10,796 bases of DNA, from NCBI GenBank assembly GCA_025936955.1, contig JAICSL010000029.1, positions 1-10,796 on the forward strand, written 5' to 3'. The number at the start of each line of letters is the position of its first letter. The stretch's first letter is position 1. The translations under genes were made by a program, and so were the position numbers. This DNA comes from Nitrososphaeraceae archaeon. Lineage in GTDB: Archaea > Thermoproteota > Nitrososphaeria > Nitrososphaerales > Nitrososphaeraceae. Shown here one piece after another: positions 5,557 through 10,796 of this stretch. The notes beneath the pieces are model-generated. The model was not told the DNA's origin. It saw only the letters and a list, made by a program, of their open reading frames with translations, and made no database searches.

Positions 5557-5790
5557 TCATCTATTGCATTCTTCACACATATGCACATTCTTTTCCTTTT
5601 CTCTATCTTGATCCGTCATCTGTCTAGATAGCTGAGAGCAAAGATCTTTTCCCAAAAGAAACTTTAGAAGCATTGCAATGAATCTAATTGGTTTTTCAAC
5701 AAACGGTGTATGACCACAGTGATTTATTTTCTTAATACTGATTTTCTCACGGTAGTCCTGTATGTATTTATCATCCGGCGGTGGCGTCAT
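5557..5790 (-). pseudogene. Alpha/beta hydrolase, frameshifted C-terminal part
   Basis: This 77-residue frame begins MTPPPDDKYI and contains NHCGHTPFVEKPIRF, the catalytic-histidine motif that ends an alpha/beta hydrolase domain. It continues the protein at 5795-6517 in the -1 register. Removing one base from the G5 run at 5804-5808 (minus strand) gives WGENDKMTPPPDDKYI, the normal acid-residue loop (D of END) joined to this part. After the domain there is a 35-residue tail rich in charge that ends MCEECNR, unusual for the family. GGGGGAG lies 11 bases before this ATG and the upstream stop lies four bases before it. Independent translation is conceivable, but the fragment alone cannot fold as a hydrolase. 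Confidence 0.72.
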
Positions 5791-5794
5791 TTTG

Positions 5795-6517
5795 TCATTT
5801 TCTCCCCCACATTATCAGTGTTGGAGATTTGATTTTTGGTAATCTACTCTGAAGATTAGATGAGTACCTTATTCCTAGCAAGACAGACATGAATGCATAC
5901 TTTGCGTTAAGTAGCATCATTCTTTTTATAAAATCCATAACACTCTTCTCTGTAACAAAGCGTGGATCAAAAGCCGTGTTCACGAATGCCTTGAGTGCAT
6001 TTTCATAGGTCGGATATAGCGCAGCAAGAACGTATTGATCAAATACAGGGGTTGAAGACTGCGTTACACCTGCAGGAGCCACTAAAACCAGTTTTTCTAC
6101 TCTATTACTAAATGCAATAGCGAATTCTGTTGCTAAACATCCTCCAAATGAATGTCCGCATAATATAATTGGTCTGTCGATATTCAGCCTATCTAAAAAT
6201 TCTTTTAAAAACCTAACAAAAAAAACAGTACTATATTCATCAATAGGTTTGTCACTTTCGCCAAACCCGATAACATCTGGTATTATTATTCTGAAGTACT
6301 TGGATAACATAGGAGCTACATTTAGCCATCTTTCATATGAGGCTCCAAGTCCATGCAGTAGAACTAATATTGGGTGTAGATTGGAAAATCGTTTAACTTG
6401 GCGATCATAGTCAAGGTATTTTATTTTATGTCCATCTATGATCATGAACCTTTCAGGAGGAATATTATTATTGTTCTTTTTGTTGCTGGCTGGATTATTA
6501 TTGTTATCAGAACTCAT
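5795..6517 (-). CDS. Alpha/beta-fold hydrolase, cut short by a frameshift
   Basis: The 240 residues carry an Asn-rich start (1-20) and then a classical alpha/beta hydrolase core. LLHGLGAS (H55-G56) is the oxyanion-hole motif; PDVIGFGESDKP is the loop after strand 4; ILCGHSFGGCLA is the nucleophile elbow with S123 in GHSFG. A lid region follows, then PTLIMWGRK and a stop. The family normally continues with an acidic residue and a histidine, both of which are found in the other frame at 5557-5790. Repaired, the gene gives 319 residues, a normal length. Relatives are lactone, ester or epoxide hydrolases of the MhpC/BphD type; the substrate is unknown. The start is supported by GGAGG (6526-6530), eight bases upstream. 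Confidence 0.85.
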   Translation of the reverse strand: MSSDNNNNPASNKKNNNNIPPERFMIIDGHKIKYLDYDRQVKRFSNLHPILVLLHGLGASYERWLNVAPMLSKYFRIIIPDVIGFGESDKPIDEYSTVFFVRFLKEFLDRLNIDRPIILCGHSFGGCLATEFAIAFSNRVEKLVLVAPAGVTQSSTPVFDQYVLAALYPTYENALKAFVNTAFDPRFVTEKSVMDFIKRMMLLNAKYAFMSVLLGIRYSSNLQSRLPKIKSPTLIMWGRK

Positions 6518-6525
6518 TTAATGTG

Positions 6526-6567
6526 CCTCCGTATTTGGATAAATTATGACATGAACATTATAATTTC
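6526..6567 (-). promoter_or_regulatory. Promoter and Shine-Dalgarno of the hydrolase gene
   Basis: AAATTATAATG (6557-6567, minus) is a good box A. About 35 bases on, GGAGG (6526-6530) is the clearest Shine-Dalgarno in the window, eight bases before ATG 6517. Unlike several neighbours, this gene thus has a short leader and normal ribosome binding. Confidence 0.5.
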
Positions 6568-6629
6568 TGTAAACACAACCTGATTTCCTTCTAGTTGCGC
6601 TTATCACAAATAACTCCAATACAGAGTTG

Positions 6630-6679
6630 TATTTATAGATGTTAATTTACTTGATTAATCTTTTAAGCTATAACTTAAA
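6630..6679 (+). promoter_or_regulatory. Promoter and inverted repeat before the DCC gene
   Basis: TATTTATA (6630-6637) would place the transcript start near 6660, inside the perfect inverted repeat TTTAAG/CTTAAA (6662-6667, 6674-6679). The repeat is in the right place for a repressor site, but it is A/T-rich and short, so chance is possible. Confidence 0.3.
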
Positions 6680-7172
6680 CGAATTTTTATTCAAGTTTGC
6701 TATGTTACTGCTGATGAATGCTTATTCTCAGGTGGAAGGATTTCAAAATGAAGAGCCGTTAAGCGAACTCGATAGCAAACCCTCATCTTCAAAGTATATT
6801 TTGGCATACGATGCAGCTTGTGGGCCATGTACTAGATTTGCACATATAGTTGATAGTCTTGATAGAAATGAGAAAATAGATTTTACCTCGCTAACTGTAG
6901 CTAATCAACAGGGTATGCTTGATAGGATTTCTGCTCCTTTACGTTACAGATCGTTTCATCTTATTTCCCCAACTGGCGAAGCAAAGAGTGGATCTGAAGC
7001 CCTTCTTGATTTGATAGCTATGATACTACCTGGAGGCAAGATAATATCTCCGATAATCAATCACCTTCCTGGAGGAAAACTGACTGTGAGATTCATTTAT
7101 AATCGATTTTCAAAACTACATGACAGAGGTTCATGTCATATTGGTAATAATAACAGTGATGACCAGAACTAA
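6639..7172 (+). CDS. DCC (DUF393) thiol-disulfide oxidoreductase family protein
   Basis: Residues 53-165 form a DCC/DUF393 domain: ILAYDAACGPCTRF, with the paired cysteines C61 and C64 in the D-x2-C-x2-C position that defines the family, then GSEALLDLIAMILPGG and a closing FIYNRFSKLHDRG. The fold is thioredoxin-like and redox activity is presumed, without known partner. The N-terminus is uncertain. The first ATG (6639) gives a hydrophobic leader, but a box A (TATTTATA, 6630-6637) lies right beside it, too close for transcription to include that codon. Starts at 6702 (M22) or 6714 (M26) fit better. An inverted repeat TTTAAG-ctataa-CTTAAA (6662-6679) sits before them. The gene is divergent from the hydrolase. 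Confidence 0.78.
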   Translation: MLIYLINLLSYNLNEFLFKFAMLLLMNAYSQVEGFQNEEPLSELDSKPSSSKYILAYDAACGPCTRFAHIVDSLDRNEKIDFTSLTVANQQGMLDRISAPLRYRSFHLISPTGEAKSGSEALLDLIAMILPGGKIISPIINHLPGGKLTVRFIYNRFSKLHDRGSCHIGNNNSDDQN

Positions 7173-7217
7173 GACATGTCAAAACTCGAAGTAGCCATAA
7201 TTCGAAGCTAAAAGGAA

Positions 7218-7290
7218 ATTAACTCAATGAACAAACGTGAGCGAGGATATCGTATAATATGGCTATCAACTATAACAATAAACGTGAGCG
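7218..7290 (+). repeat. 47-bp tandem duplication at the start of the pentapeptide gene
   Basis: AAACGTGAGCG occurs at 7233-7243 and again at 7280-7290. The similarity extends upstream (7218-7243 against 7265-7290, about 20 of 26 bases). The offset, 47, is not a multiple of three. The first copy lies in ATG 7227 with an AAAGGA Shine-Dalgarno-like element upstream (7211-7216), reading MNKRERGYR and ending after 34 codons. Deleting 47 bases between the repeats joins this ATG exactly to the pentapeptide frame as MNKRERIILGEG. Confidence 0.65.
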
Positions 7291-7768
7291 CATTATACTT
7301 GGTGAAGGTATTAAGCTTCTATATGAGATGAAAATACAAGATTTTAATCATTGGAGGATGAAAAATCTGGCCGTAAGGCTGGATATCATTGGTCAGGATT
7401 TATCAGGTAAGAATCTTTCTGGAGCCTATCTTAACGGTGTTTCGTGTGTTGAGACCAACTTATCGTACTGCAATCTATCTAGGACTAATTTTGTACAAGC
7501 TCAACTTAGTTTTGCAAACCTTGAAGGGGCAAATTTGAGTGATGCACTATTCATGTTCTATGAGATGAAGAAATGTAATCTAGTCAATTCGGATTTAAGT
7601 AGGACTAATTTTATTTACGCTAATCTTGAAGGCTCTAATATAACCAATAGTAAAACGTCGGAAACAATTTTTGTACGAGCAGATTTAAGAGATGCAAACC
7701 TCACTGGAATGAATAAAAATACAATATATCTAAAATATGCTAGACTAGACAGAAATGATGTTCTATAG
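7259..7768 (+). CDS. Pentapeptide-repeat protein
   Basis: This 169-residue soluble protein has a short helical lead (1-43). Pentapeptide repeats of the A(N/D)Lxx type follow from about 46 to 160: DLSGKNLSGAYLNG, NLSYCNLSRTNF, ANLEGANLSDA, DLSRTNFIYANLEGSNI and RADLRDANL. The fold is a right-handed quadrilateral beta-helix. Some members protect DNA gyrase from quinolones or toxins by mimicking DNA; most have no known role, and nothing here allows a specific function. The interruption FMFYEMKKCN near residues 97-106 may be a loop or a degenerate coil. The present start ATG 7259 lies inside a 47-bp duplication; the ancestral start was probably the ATG at 7227. No good Shine-Dalgarno precedes 7259. 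Confidence 0.83.
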   Translation: MAINYNNKRERIILGEGIKLLYEMKIQDFNHWRMKNLAVRLDIIGQDLSGKNLSGAYLNGVSCVETNLSYCNLSRTNFVQAQLSFANLEGANLSDALFMFYEMKKCNLVNSDLSRTNFIYANLEGSNITNSKTSETIFVRADLRDANLTGMNKNTIYLKYARLDRNDVL

Positions 7769-7994
7769 TCTCTGTAACATTTCTGCTAAAACGACCGCTC
7801 TCATTTGGGCAACAAAAACAACTACTAATAGCAGATAAAATATAATGAGACAACCAGAAGTTAGGATTTAATTAATGTAAAGTTTTAGAAAGATAAACTC
7901 TAATAACCAGATTCATTTATTTCGATAAAAAATTTCTCTTTAAACTCTATTTATTCGATTTCTGTTAATTATGGCATACCAGATTGAGTTTTCA
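7769..7994. other. Intergenic region without recognised gene
   Basis: I see no gene, tRNA or structured RNA here. It is A/T-rich and contains two similar phrases (ATTCATTTATTTCGAT and TCTATTTATTCGATTT, about 7912-7960). The first of these may form part of a T-rich terminator or promoter area. Confidence 0.4.
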
Positions 7995-8001
7995 TTATAT
8001 A
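7995..8001 (+). promoter_or_regulatory. Box A of the first Asp-box gene
   Basis: TTATATA is centred 25 bases before ATG 8023, the exact spacing for a leaderless archaeal transcript. There is no Shine-Dalgarno. Confidence 0.5.
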
Positions 8002-8022
8002 GAAGCATTCAAAGAGTAAAAT

Positions 8023-8478
8023 ATGAATAATAGTAATAGTGGTAAAAGACCTATACGTCTAGAAATTCTAATATTTGCCATTCTTGCTGCTATATCGCTT
8101 GCAGCAAGTCCATCGTTGCTAAATCCATCATCATATGCTTGGACAGACCCTAATCCGAATCCCCGAGGAGAAAAAGCACCTGTTGTAGTATCTGGAAAAA
8201 ATATATACGTAGTATGGGGTACTGACAGAGGAACACAAAACAATAATGGAGAACTAATGTTTATTGTATCTACAGACAGTGGTAAGACATTTTCAAATAA
8301 AATCAATCTAAGTAATTCTCCTAATGCTGATGCAATAGATCAAATGATAGATGTTGATGAAGATCTAATAGCAGTAACATGGTGGGAACATAATCAAACG
8401 TCTAACATACCAGTAATGAGAATAAGTACAGATAATGGTAAGAGTTTTGGAGATCTGATAATGCTATCAGCAAAATAA
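8023..8478 (+). CDS. Secreted Asp-box (BNR/sialidase-like repeat) protein 1
   Basis: The 151-residue protein has a signal peptide (basic start, hydrophobic 12-30, likely cleavage after SSYA, residue 39). The mature part holds two Asp-boxes, STDSGKTF (83-90) and STDNGKSF (135-142), each following a strand VMF/VMR. A WWE motif (120-122) lies between. Asp-boxes mark the turns of beta-propeller blades in sialidases and related proteins. A functional propeller needs six or so blades; this protein has about two, so it could only form a propeller by assembly, or it is a fragment-type structural protein. The catalytic Arg triad of sialidases is not evident. It is followed closely by a paralogue. Confidence 0.8.
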   Translation: MNNSNSGKRPIRLEILIFAILAAISLAASPSLLNPSSYAWTDPNPNPRGEKAPVVVSGKNIYVVWGTDRGTQNNNGELMFIVSTDSGKTFSNKINLSNSPNADAIDQMIDVDEDLIAVTWWEHNQTSNIPVMRISTDNGKSFGDLIMLSAK

Positions 8479-8530
8479 GTAATCACTCAGACACTTCTTT
8501 TTATCGCATTCTAAATCAAGCCGTAGATTC

Positions 8531-8562
8531 CTTAAATAGAACCACTATACATATTTGAAATG
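8531..8562 (+). promoter_or_regulatory. Promoter of the second Asp-box gene, pointing to an ATG at 8560
   Basis: CTTAAATAG (8531-8539) is a box A centred 25 bases before ATG 8560, as in the first Asp-box gene (box centre to ATG also 25). This ATG is out of frame with the ORF, but one base fewer in the G5 run (8572-8576) makes it MSKNGDSYTKLV in frame. Confidence 0.45.
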
Positions 8563-8569
8563 AGTAAAA

Positions 8570-9034
8570 ATGGGGGACAGTTACACCAAACTTGTACTTG
8601 TCATAGTAGCGATTCTTACAGCAACGGTAGTAACTACAACAACGATATTAACTTCATTTCAGAGAGCAGAGGCATTTATAATGCCAGTAGAAGATAGAAC
8701 AGGAGATAGAAAAGCAGCAGCGCCAGTTGCTACGTCTGGAGATAATGTCTATGTAGCATGGTGGTCTAATAAAACAGGTAACGATGAAGTAATGTTCAAA
8801 GCTTCTACAGACAATGGAAAGACATTTGGAGATAAGATGAACTTGAGCAATTCAACTAATGCACAATCTCAAGATGTGTCAATAGCAGCATCTGGAAATA
8901 ATGTGTATATCAGCTGGTGGGAACGCAATCAAACAACAAACGAACCAGTAATGAGAGTAAGCAATGATAATGGTAAAACATTTGGAGATCTGATTATGTT
9001 ATCAAATAATACTACTTCTGGTGCTATTCAATAA
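8570..9034 (+). CDS. Secreted Asp-box (BNR/sialidase-like repeat) protein 2
   Basis: This 154-residue paralogue of the preceding gene has a signal peptide (hydrophobic 8-28, probable cleavage after AEA, residue 35). The mature part aligns over its length with protein 1: AP.. SG.NVYV.WW, then STDNGKTF (79-86), ISWWERNQT, and SNDNGKTFGDLIML (131-144). Two Asp-boxes again are too few for a complete propeller. The start at 8570 may be secondary: the promoter fits ATG 8560, and an extra G in a G5 run would explain the shift. If 8570 is used, the leader is about ten bases with no Shine-Dalgarno. The gene probably arose by tandem duplication; many substitutions show that it is not recent. Confidence 0.8.
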   Translation: MGDSYTKLVLVIVAILTATVVTTTTILTSFQRAEAFIMPVEDRTGDRKAAAPVATSGDNVYVAWWSNKTGNDEVMFKASTDNGKTFGDKMNLSNSTNAQSQDVSIAASGNNVYISWWERNQTTNEPVMRVSNDNGKTFGDLIMLSNNTTSGAIQ

Positions 9035-9044
9035 CTAATTAATA

Positions 9045-9063
9045 TTGGACACTTATTATCCAA
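9045..9063 (+). terminator. Hairpin after the second Asp-box gene
   Basis: TTGGA (9045-9049) and TCCAA (9059-9063) form a five-bp stem, followed within a few bases by TATTTTATTTG. Position and T-rich tail fit termination of the Asp-box transcript. Confidence 0.4.
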
Positions 9064-9182
9064 TCGTATTTTATTTGATACTATCTTCTCCAGATACGTT
9101 AATTTAATTAATATTTCCTTTGTTGTTTCTTTTAAGAATGTGAATATTAAATTAAATGAGAAAGCAACCATGTTACATTATT

Positions 9183-9201
9183 GTTGTATAAAATATACAA
9201 C
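9183..9201. repeat. Perfect inverted repeat, 8-bp arms
   Basis: GTTGTATA and TATACAAC flank a three-base loop (AAA). It could be a regulator binding site or the stem of a terminator. The same half-site (GTATACAAC) recurs at about 9355-9363, which favours a protein-binding role. Confidence 0.55.
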
Positions 9202-9217
9202 TCTAGCTTTATTCTTC

Positions 9218-9276
9218 ACTCCATGAATATACAGACAATGATACCAAGATGTAGTCAGCTTGTATCATTGTGGAGT
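9218..9276. ncRNA. Strong hairpin, possible structured RNA
   Basis: ACAATGATAC-c-AAG (9235-9248) pairs with CTTGTATCATTGT (9259-9271): a 13-bp stem with a single bulged C and a ten-base loop. ACTCC (9218-9222) and GGAGT (9272-9276) extend it by five pairs across a 12-base bulge. Such a long, near-perfect stem in an intergenic region is unlikely by chance. It matches no RNA family I know. It could be a small RNA, a riboregulatory leader or an imprint of a mobile element. Confidence 0.35.
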
Positions 9277-9461
9277 AGCCATATTTTGTTTCGCTAATGC
9301 GATATACATCAAAAAGTACGTCCATAGATACTTATATTAATGCGTAGTAGTAACAGTATACAACAAGAAGGAAGTAATTCTGGCTTCACTAAATTTCTTG
9401 TAAATTTTTATTGTAGATAGATACCATAAAGAAGATAAGATTGCCCGCAGTAAAGTAGACC

Positions 9462-10796
9462 TTGAATAAACAAATACATGCGATCATAACTTTATCTGTT
9501 TTTCTTCTATCAACCTTATCAATAGCTTGCTTGCAAGGGGAGATGATATCTCCATCTTTTGCAAAAACAGCGACAAAGGTTGACCCTGAAGAACCAGATA
9601 CTTCTACTCCCTCAACAACAACTACTACGGAAACGGACAAAGACAAAACAACAGACGCCTCTACTGCTACGGATAAGACAACAAAAACTAAAACACCATT
9701 AAAAAAAGAAAAGTCAAATACTTCAAATGACAATCAGATAATACCAACCGTACAAACATCTCAATCTCTGGCTAGCACCAATCAAAGTAATCAGAGTATT
9801 GAGTCTATAGCAAATACCAATACTAATGGTTCTGACCCATTAGTATGTTCTAGCAAGGATCTTTTAAAGTGCTATTTTAAGCTGACTATAGATTTTACTT
9901 TGGGACAAGATTACAAATACTCTGATTTTGTGATACATATCACAGAAAACCCTAGGCATATCGCAGACTTTCCTAGCAGCAAAACAAGTGTAAGATATCT
10001 CCTCCCAGGAAATTATGTTGTTTCTTATATTTTCGGTCCTGCAACCCATTATAATGAATGTGTTGGAAGTGCTAAAGCTGGTGATAGCATAACCTGTCAT
10101 ATCAATGGTCCACCGCCACTTCAACAAATATTGCACGTTGCAGAATCCGTAAAGTTTGTGAATGGATCATTTGCTACTATACCACCAGTTACAGTAGGAA
10201 CAATAACTGTAAAAGGAAATAATCCTACTCCTGATCATTTTCAGCTCTACTCGGGAGACGATGAGGAAGGTAGAGAAGTACACCTTGGTCCGGGAAAATA
10301 CTCTACAACAATCTCCTTACCAAGTGATTACAAACTAGCTGGTACTGATGGGAATTGCTCAGGAGTTATGGCGAAGGGCGAATATGACAACTGTCACTTT
10401 GCAGTACAACAAACAGCAGAGCCAAATCAAAATGGTATTTCTAACCCACCACCATCTTCATCAAACGAACACCATACAACAACTAAAACAATAATCAAAC
10501 ACGAATCTTCAATAGTAGAAAACTATATCAGGATTTTCATAATGACTAATCCAGATATACTAAGACAGCTGCAACTACAATCTCAACAGCAGCCACCAAC
10601 AGCAACAATCAACAGTACATTGATTCCTCTTGATACCATACAGTTATGCAGACAAGCAGGAGATCAGAACTGTGTTTTATCTGCTAATAACTTCAAGATA
10701 TTAGCTGCTAATCTTACAAAGGATGTATTTGGAAGCTGGACTCTAAATGGCCTAGTTCAAAATAATTCCACAGCACCACTCAATCAGATAAAAGCA
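9462..10796 (+). CDS. Large secreted protein with Thr-rich linker and prealbumin-like domains, 3' end off the window
   Basis: The frame is open for 445 codons to the right edge. The start is TTG at 9462, just after an in-frame TAG; M28 is too late because it would remove the signal peptide (MNKQIHAIITLSVFLL..., hydrophobic 7-23, likely cleavage after SFA, residue 34). Residues 35-125 are a Thr/Ser/Asn-rich linker, probably extended and glycosylated. Two related domains follow, about 150-215 and 245-312. Each has LxPGxY, then C-x(G)x(5-6)G-x(3-4)-C: NECVGSAKAGDSITC and GNCSGVMAKGEYDNC. This matches the repeated prealbumin-like/SpaA-like surface domain known from proteins with LGPGxYxVTE and DCSGTIAAGETKTC. 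Eight cysteines form four pairs (129/137, 200/212, 299/311, 396/404), presumably disulfides. It is likely a cell-surface structural or adhesive protein. Confidence 0.8.
   Translation, partial: MNKQIHAIITLSVFLLSTLSIACLQGEMISPSFAKTATKVDPEEPDTSTPSTTTTTETDKDKTTDASTATDKTTKTKTPLKKEKSNTSNDNQIIPTVQTSQSLASTNQSNQSIESIANTNTNGSDPLVCSSKDLLKCYFKLTIDFTLGQDYKYSDFVIHITENPRHIADFPSSKTSVRYLLPGNYVVSYIFGPATHYNECVGSAKAGDSITCHINGPPPLQQILHVAESVKFVNGSFATIPPVTVGTITVKGNNPTPDHFQLYSGDDEEGREVHLGPGKYSTTISLPSDYKLAGTDGNCSGVMAKGEYDNCHFAVQQTAEPNQNGISNPPPSSSNEHHTTTKTIIKHESSIVENYIRIFIMTNPDILRQLQLQSQQQPPTATINSTLIPLDTIQLCRQAGDQNCVLSANNFKILAANLTKDVFGSWTLNGLVQNNSTAPLNQIKA

Larger units (their letters stand above)
9064..9461. other. 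Non-coding region with two inverted repeats
   Basis: No open frame here looks like a gene. The notable contents are a palindrome (9183-9201) and a long hairpin (9218-9276), both listed separately. A second GTATACAAC (about 9355-9363) echoes the palindrome arm. The A/T-rich stretch 9391-9431 is presumably the promoter of the large secreted protein, but no box A stands out clearly. Confidence 0.5.

Noticed and set aside
7227..7331. 34-codon frame MNKRERGYR... as a separate leader peptide
   Set aside because: Better explained as the old start of the pentapeptide gene displaced by the 47-bp duplication; its later residues look like out-of-frame translation.
9482..9484. GCG/ATC region as a lipoprotein signal (LSIAC) in the large secreted protein
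   Set aside because: The residue at -3 of the candidate lipobox is Ser, not Leu/Val, and a good signal peptidase I site (SFA) follows.
9389..9733. Ser/Val-rich 114-residue frame on the minus strand
   Set aside because: Antisense to the Thr-rich linker of the large secreted protein; its Val/Ser repeats are the reverse complement of Thr/Asp codons.

Overview
This AT-rich, densely coding window is archaeal and most likely from a soil ammonia-oxidising Nitrososphaerales (Candidatus Nitrosocosmicus/Nitrososphaera type). The evidence is TATA-like box A elements about 25 nt upstream of several start codons (leaderless transcription), TTG starts, and a protein set typical of that group as I remember it: secreted CHRD protein, DUF2795 protein, short BNR/Asp-box secreted proteins, and a 'WNHVY'-type OB-fold-like protein. 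The assignment is inference from gene content, not from a marker gene.

Layout. 1-690 (-): 5' part of an exported NodB-type polysaccharide deacetylase, cut by the left edge. 855-1823 (+): left-handed beta-helix sugar-nucleotide transferase-like protein, divergent from it. 1981-2316 (-) DUF2795 protein; 2489-2995 (-) secreted CHRD protein. 3000-3500: no convincing intact gene, but one copy of a 59-bp repeat and a decayed coding remnant. 3500-3727 (-) small conserved-looking protein; 3867-4394 (+) four-cysteine protein, followed by the second repeat copy. 4620-5331 (-): a small cluster, read downstream as a dual-specificity phosphatase interrupted by an in-frame TAG, then two overlapping short genes (45-aa zinc-finger-like protein and 47-aa single-span membrane protein). 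5557-6517 (-): alpha/beta hydrolase split by a one-base frameshift in a G5 run. 6639-7172 (+): DCC/DUF393 thiol-disulfide protein; 7259-7768 (+): pentapeptide-repeat protein whose original start was displaced by a 47-bp duplication. 8023-8478 and 8570-9034 (+): tandem paralogous secreted Asp-box proteins. 9035-9461: non-coding, with two strong inverted repeats. 9462 to the right edge (+): a large secreted protein with a Thr-rich linker and two prealbumin-like domains.

The common theme is the cell surface: deacetylase, sugar-nucleotide enzyme, CHRD, Asp-box and prealbumin-like proteins. No defence system, integrase, transposase, CRISPR array, rRNA or tRNA was recognised. The most notable pattern is an unusual density of reading-frame lesions: a TAG in the phosphatase, +1 G5 shifts in the hydrolase and probably at the start of the second Asp-box gene, and a duplication-caused start change in the pentapeptide gene. 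Several lesions leave a new ATG a few bases downstream. They may be gene decay, slippage-based switching, or assembly errors in homopolymers; raw reads would decide.
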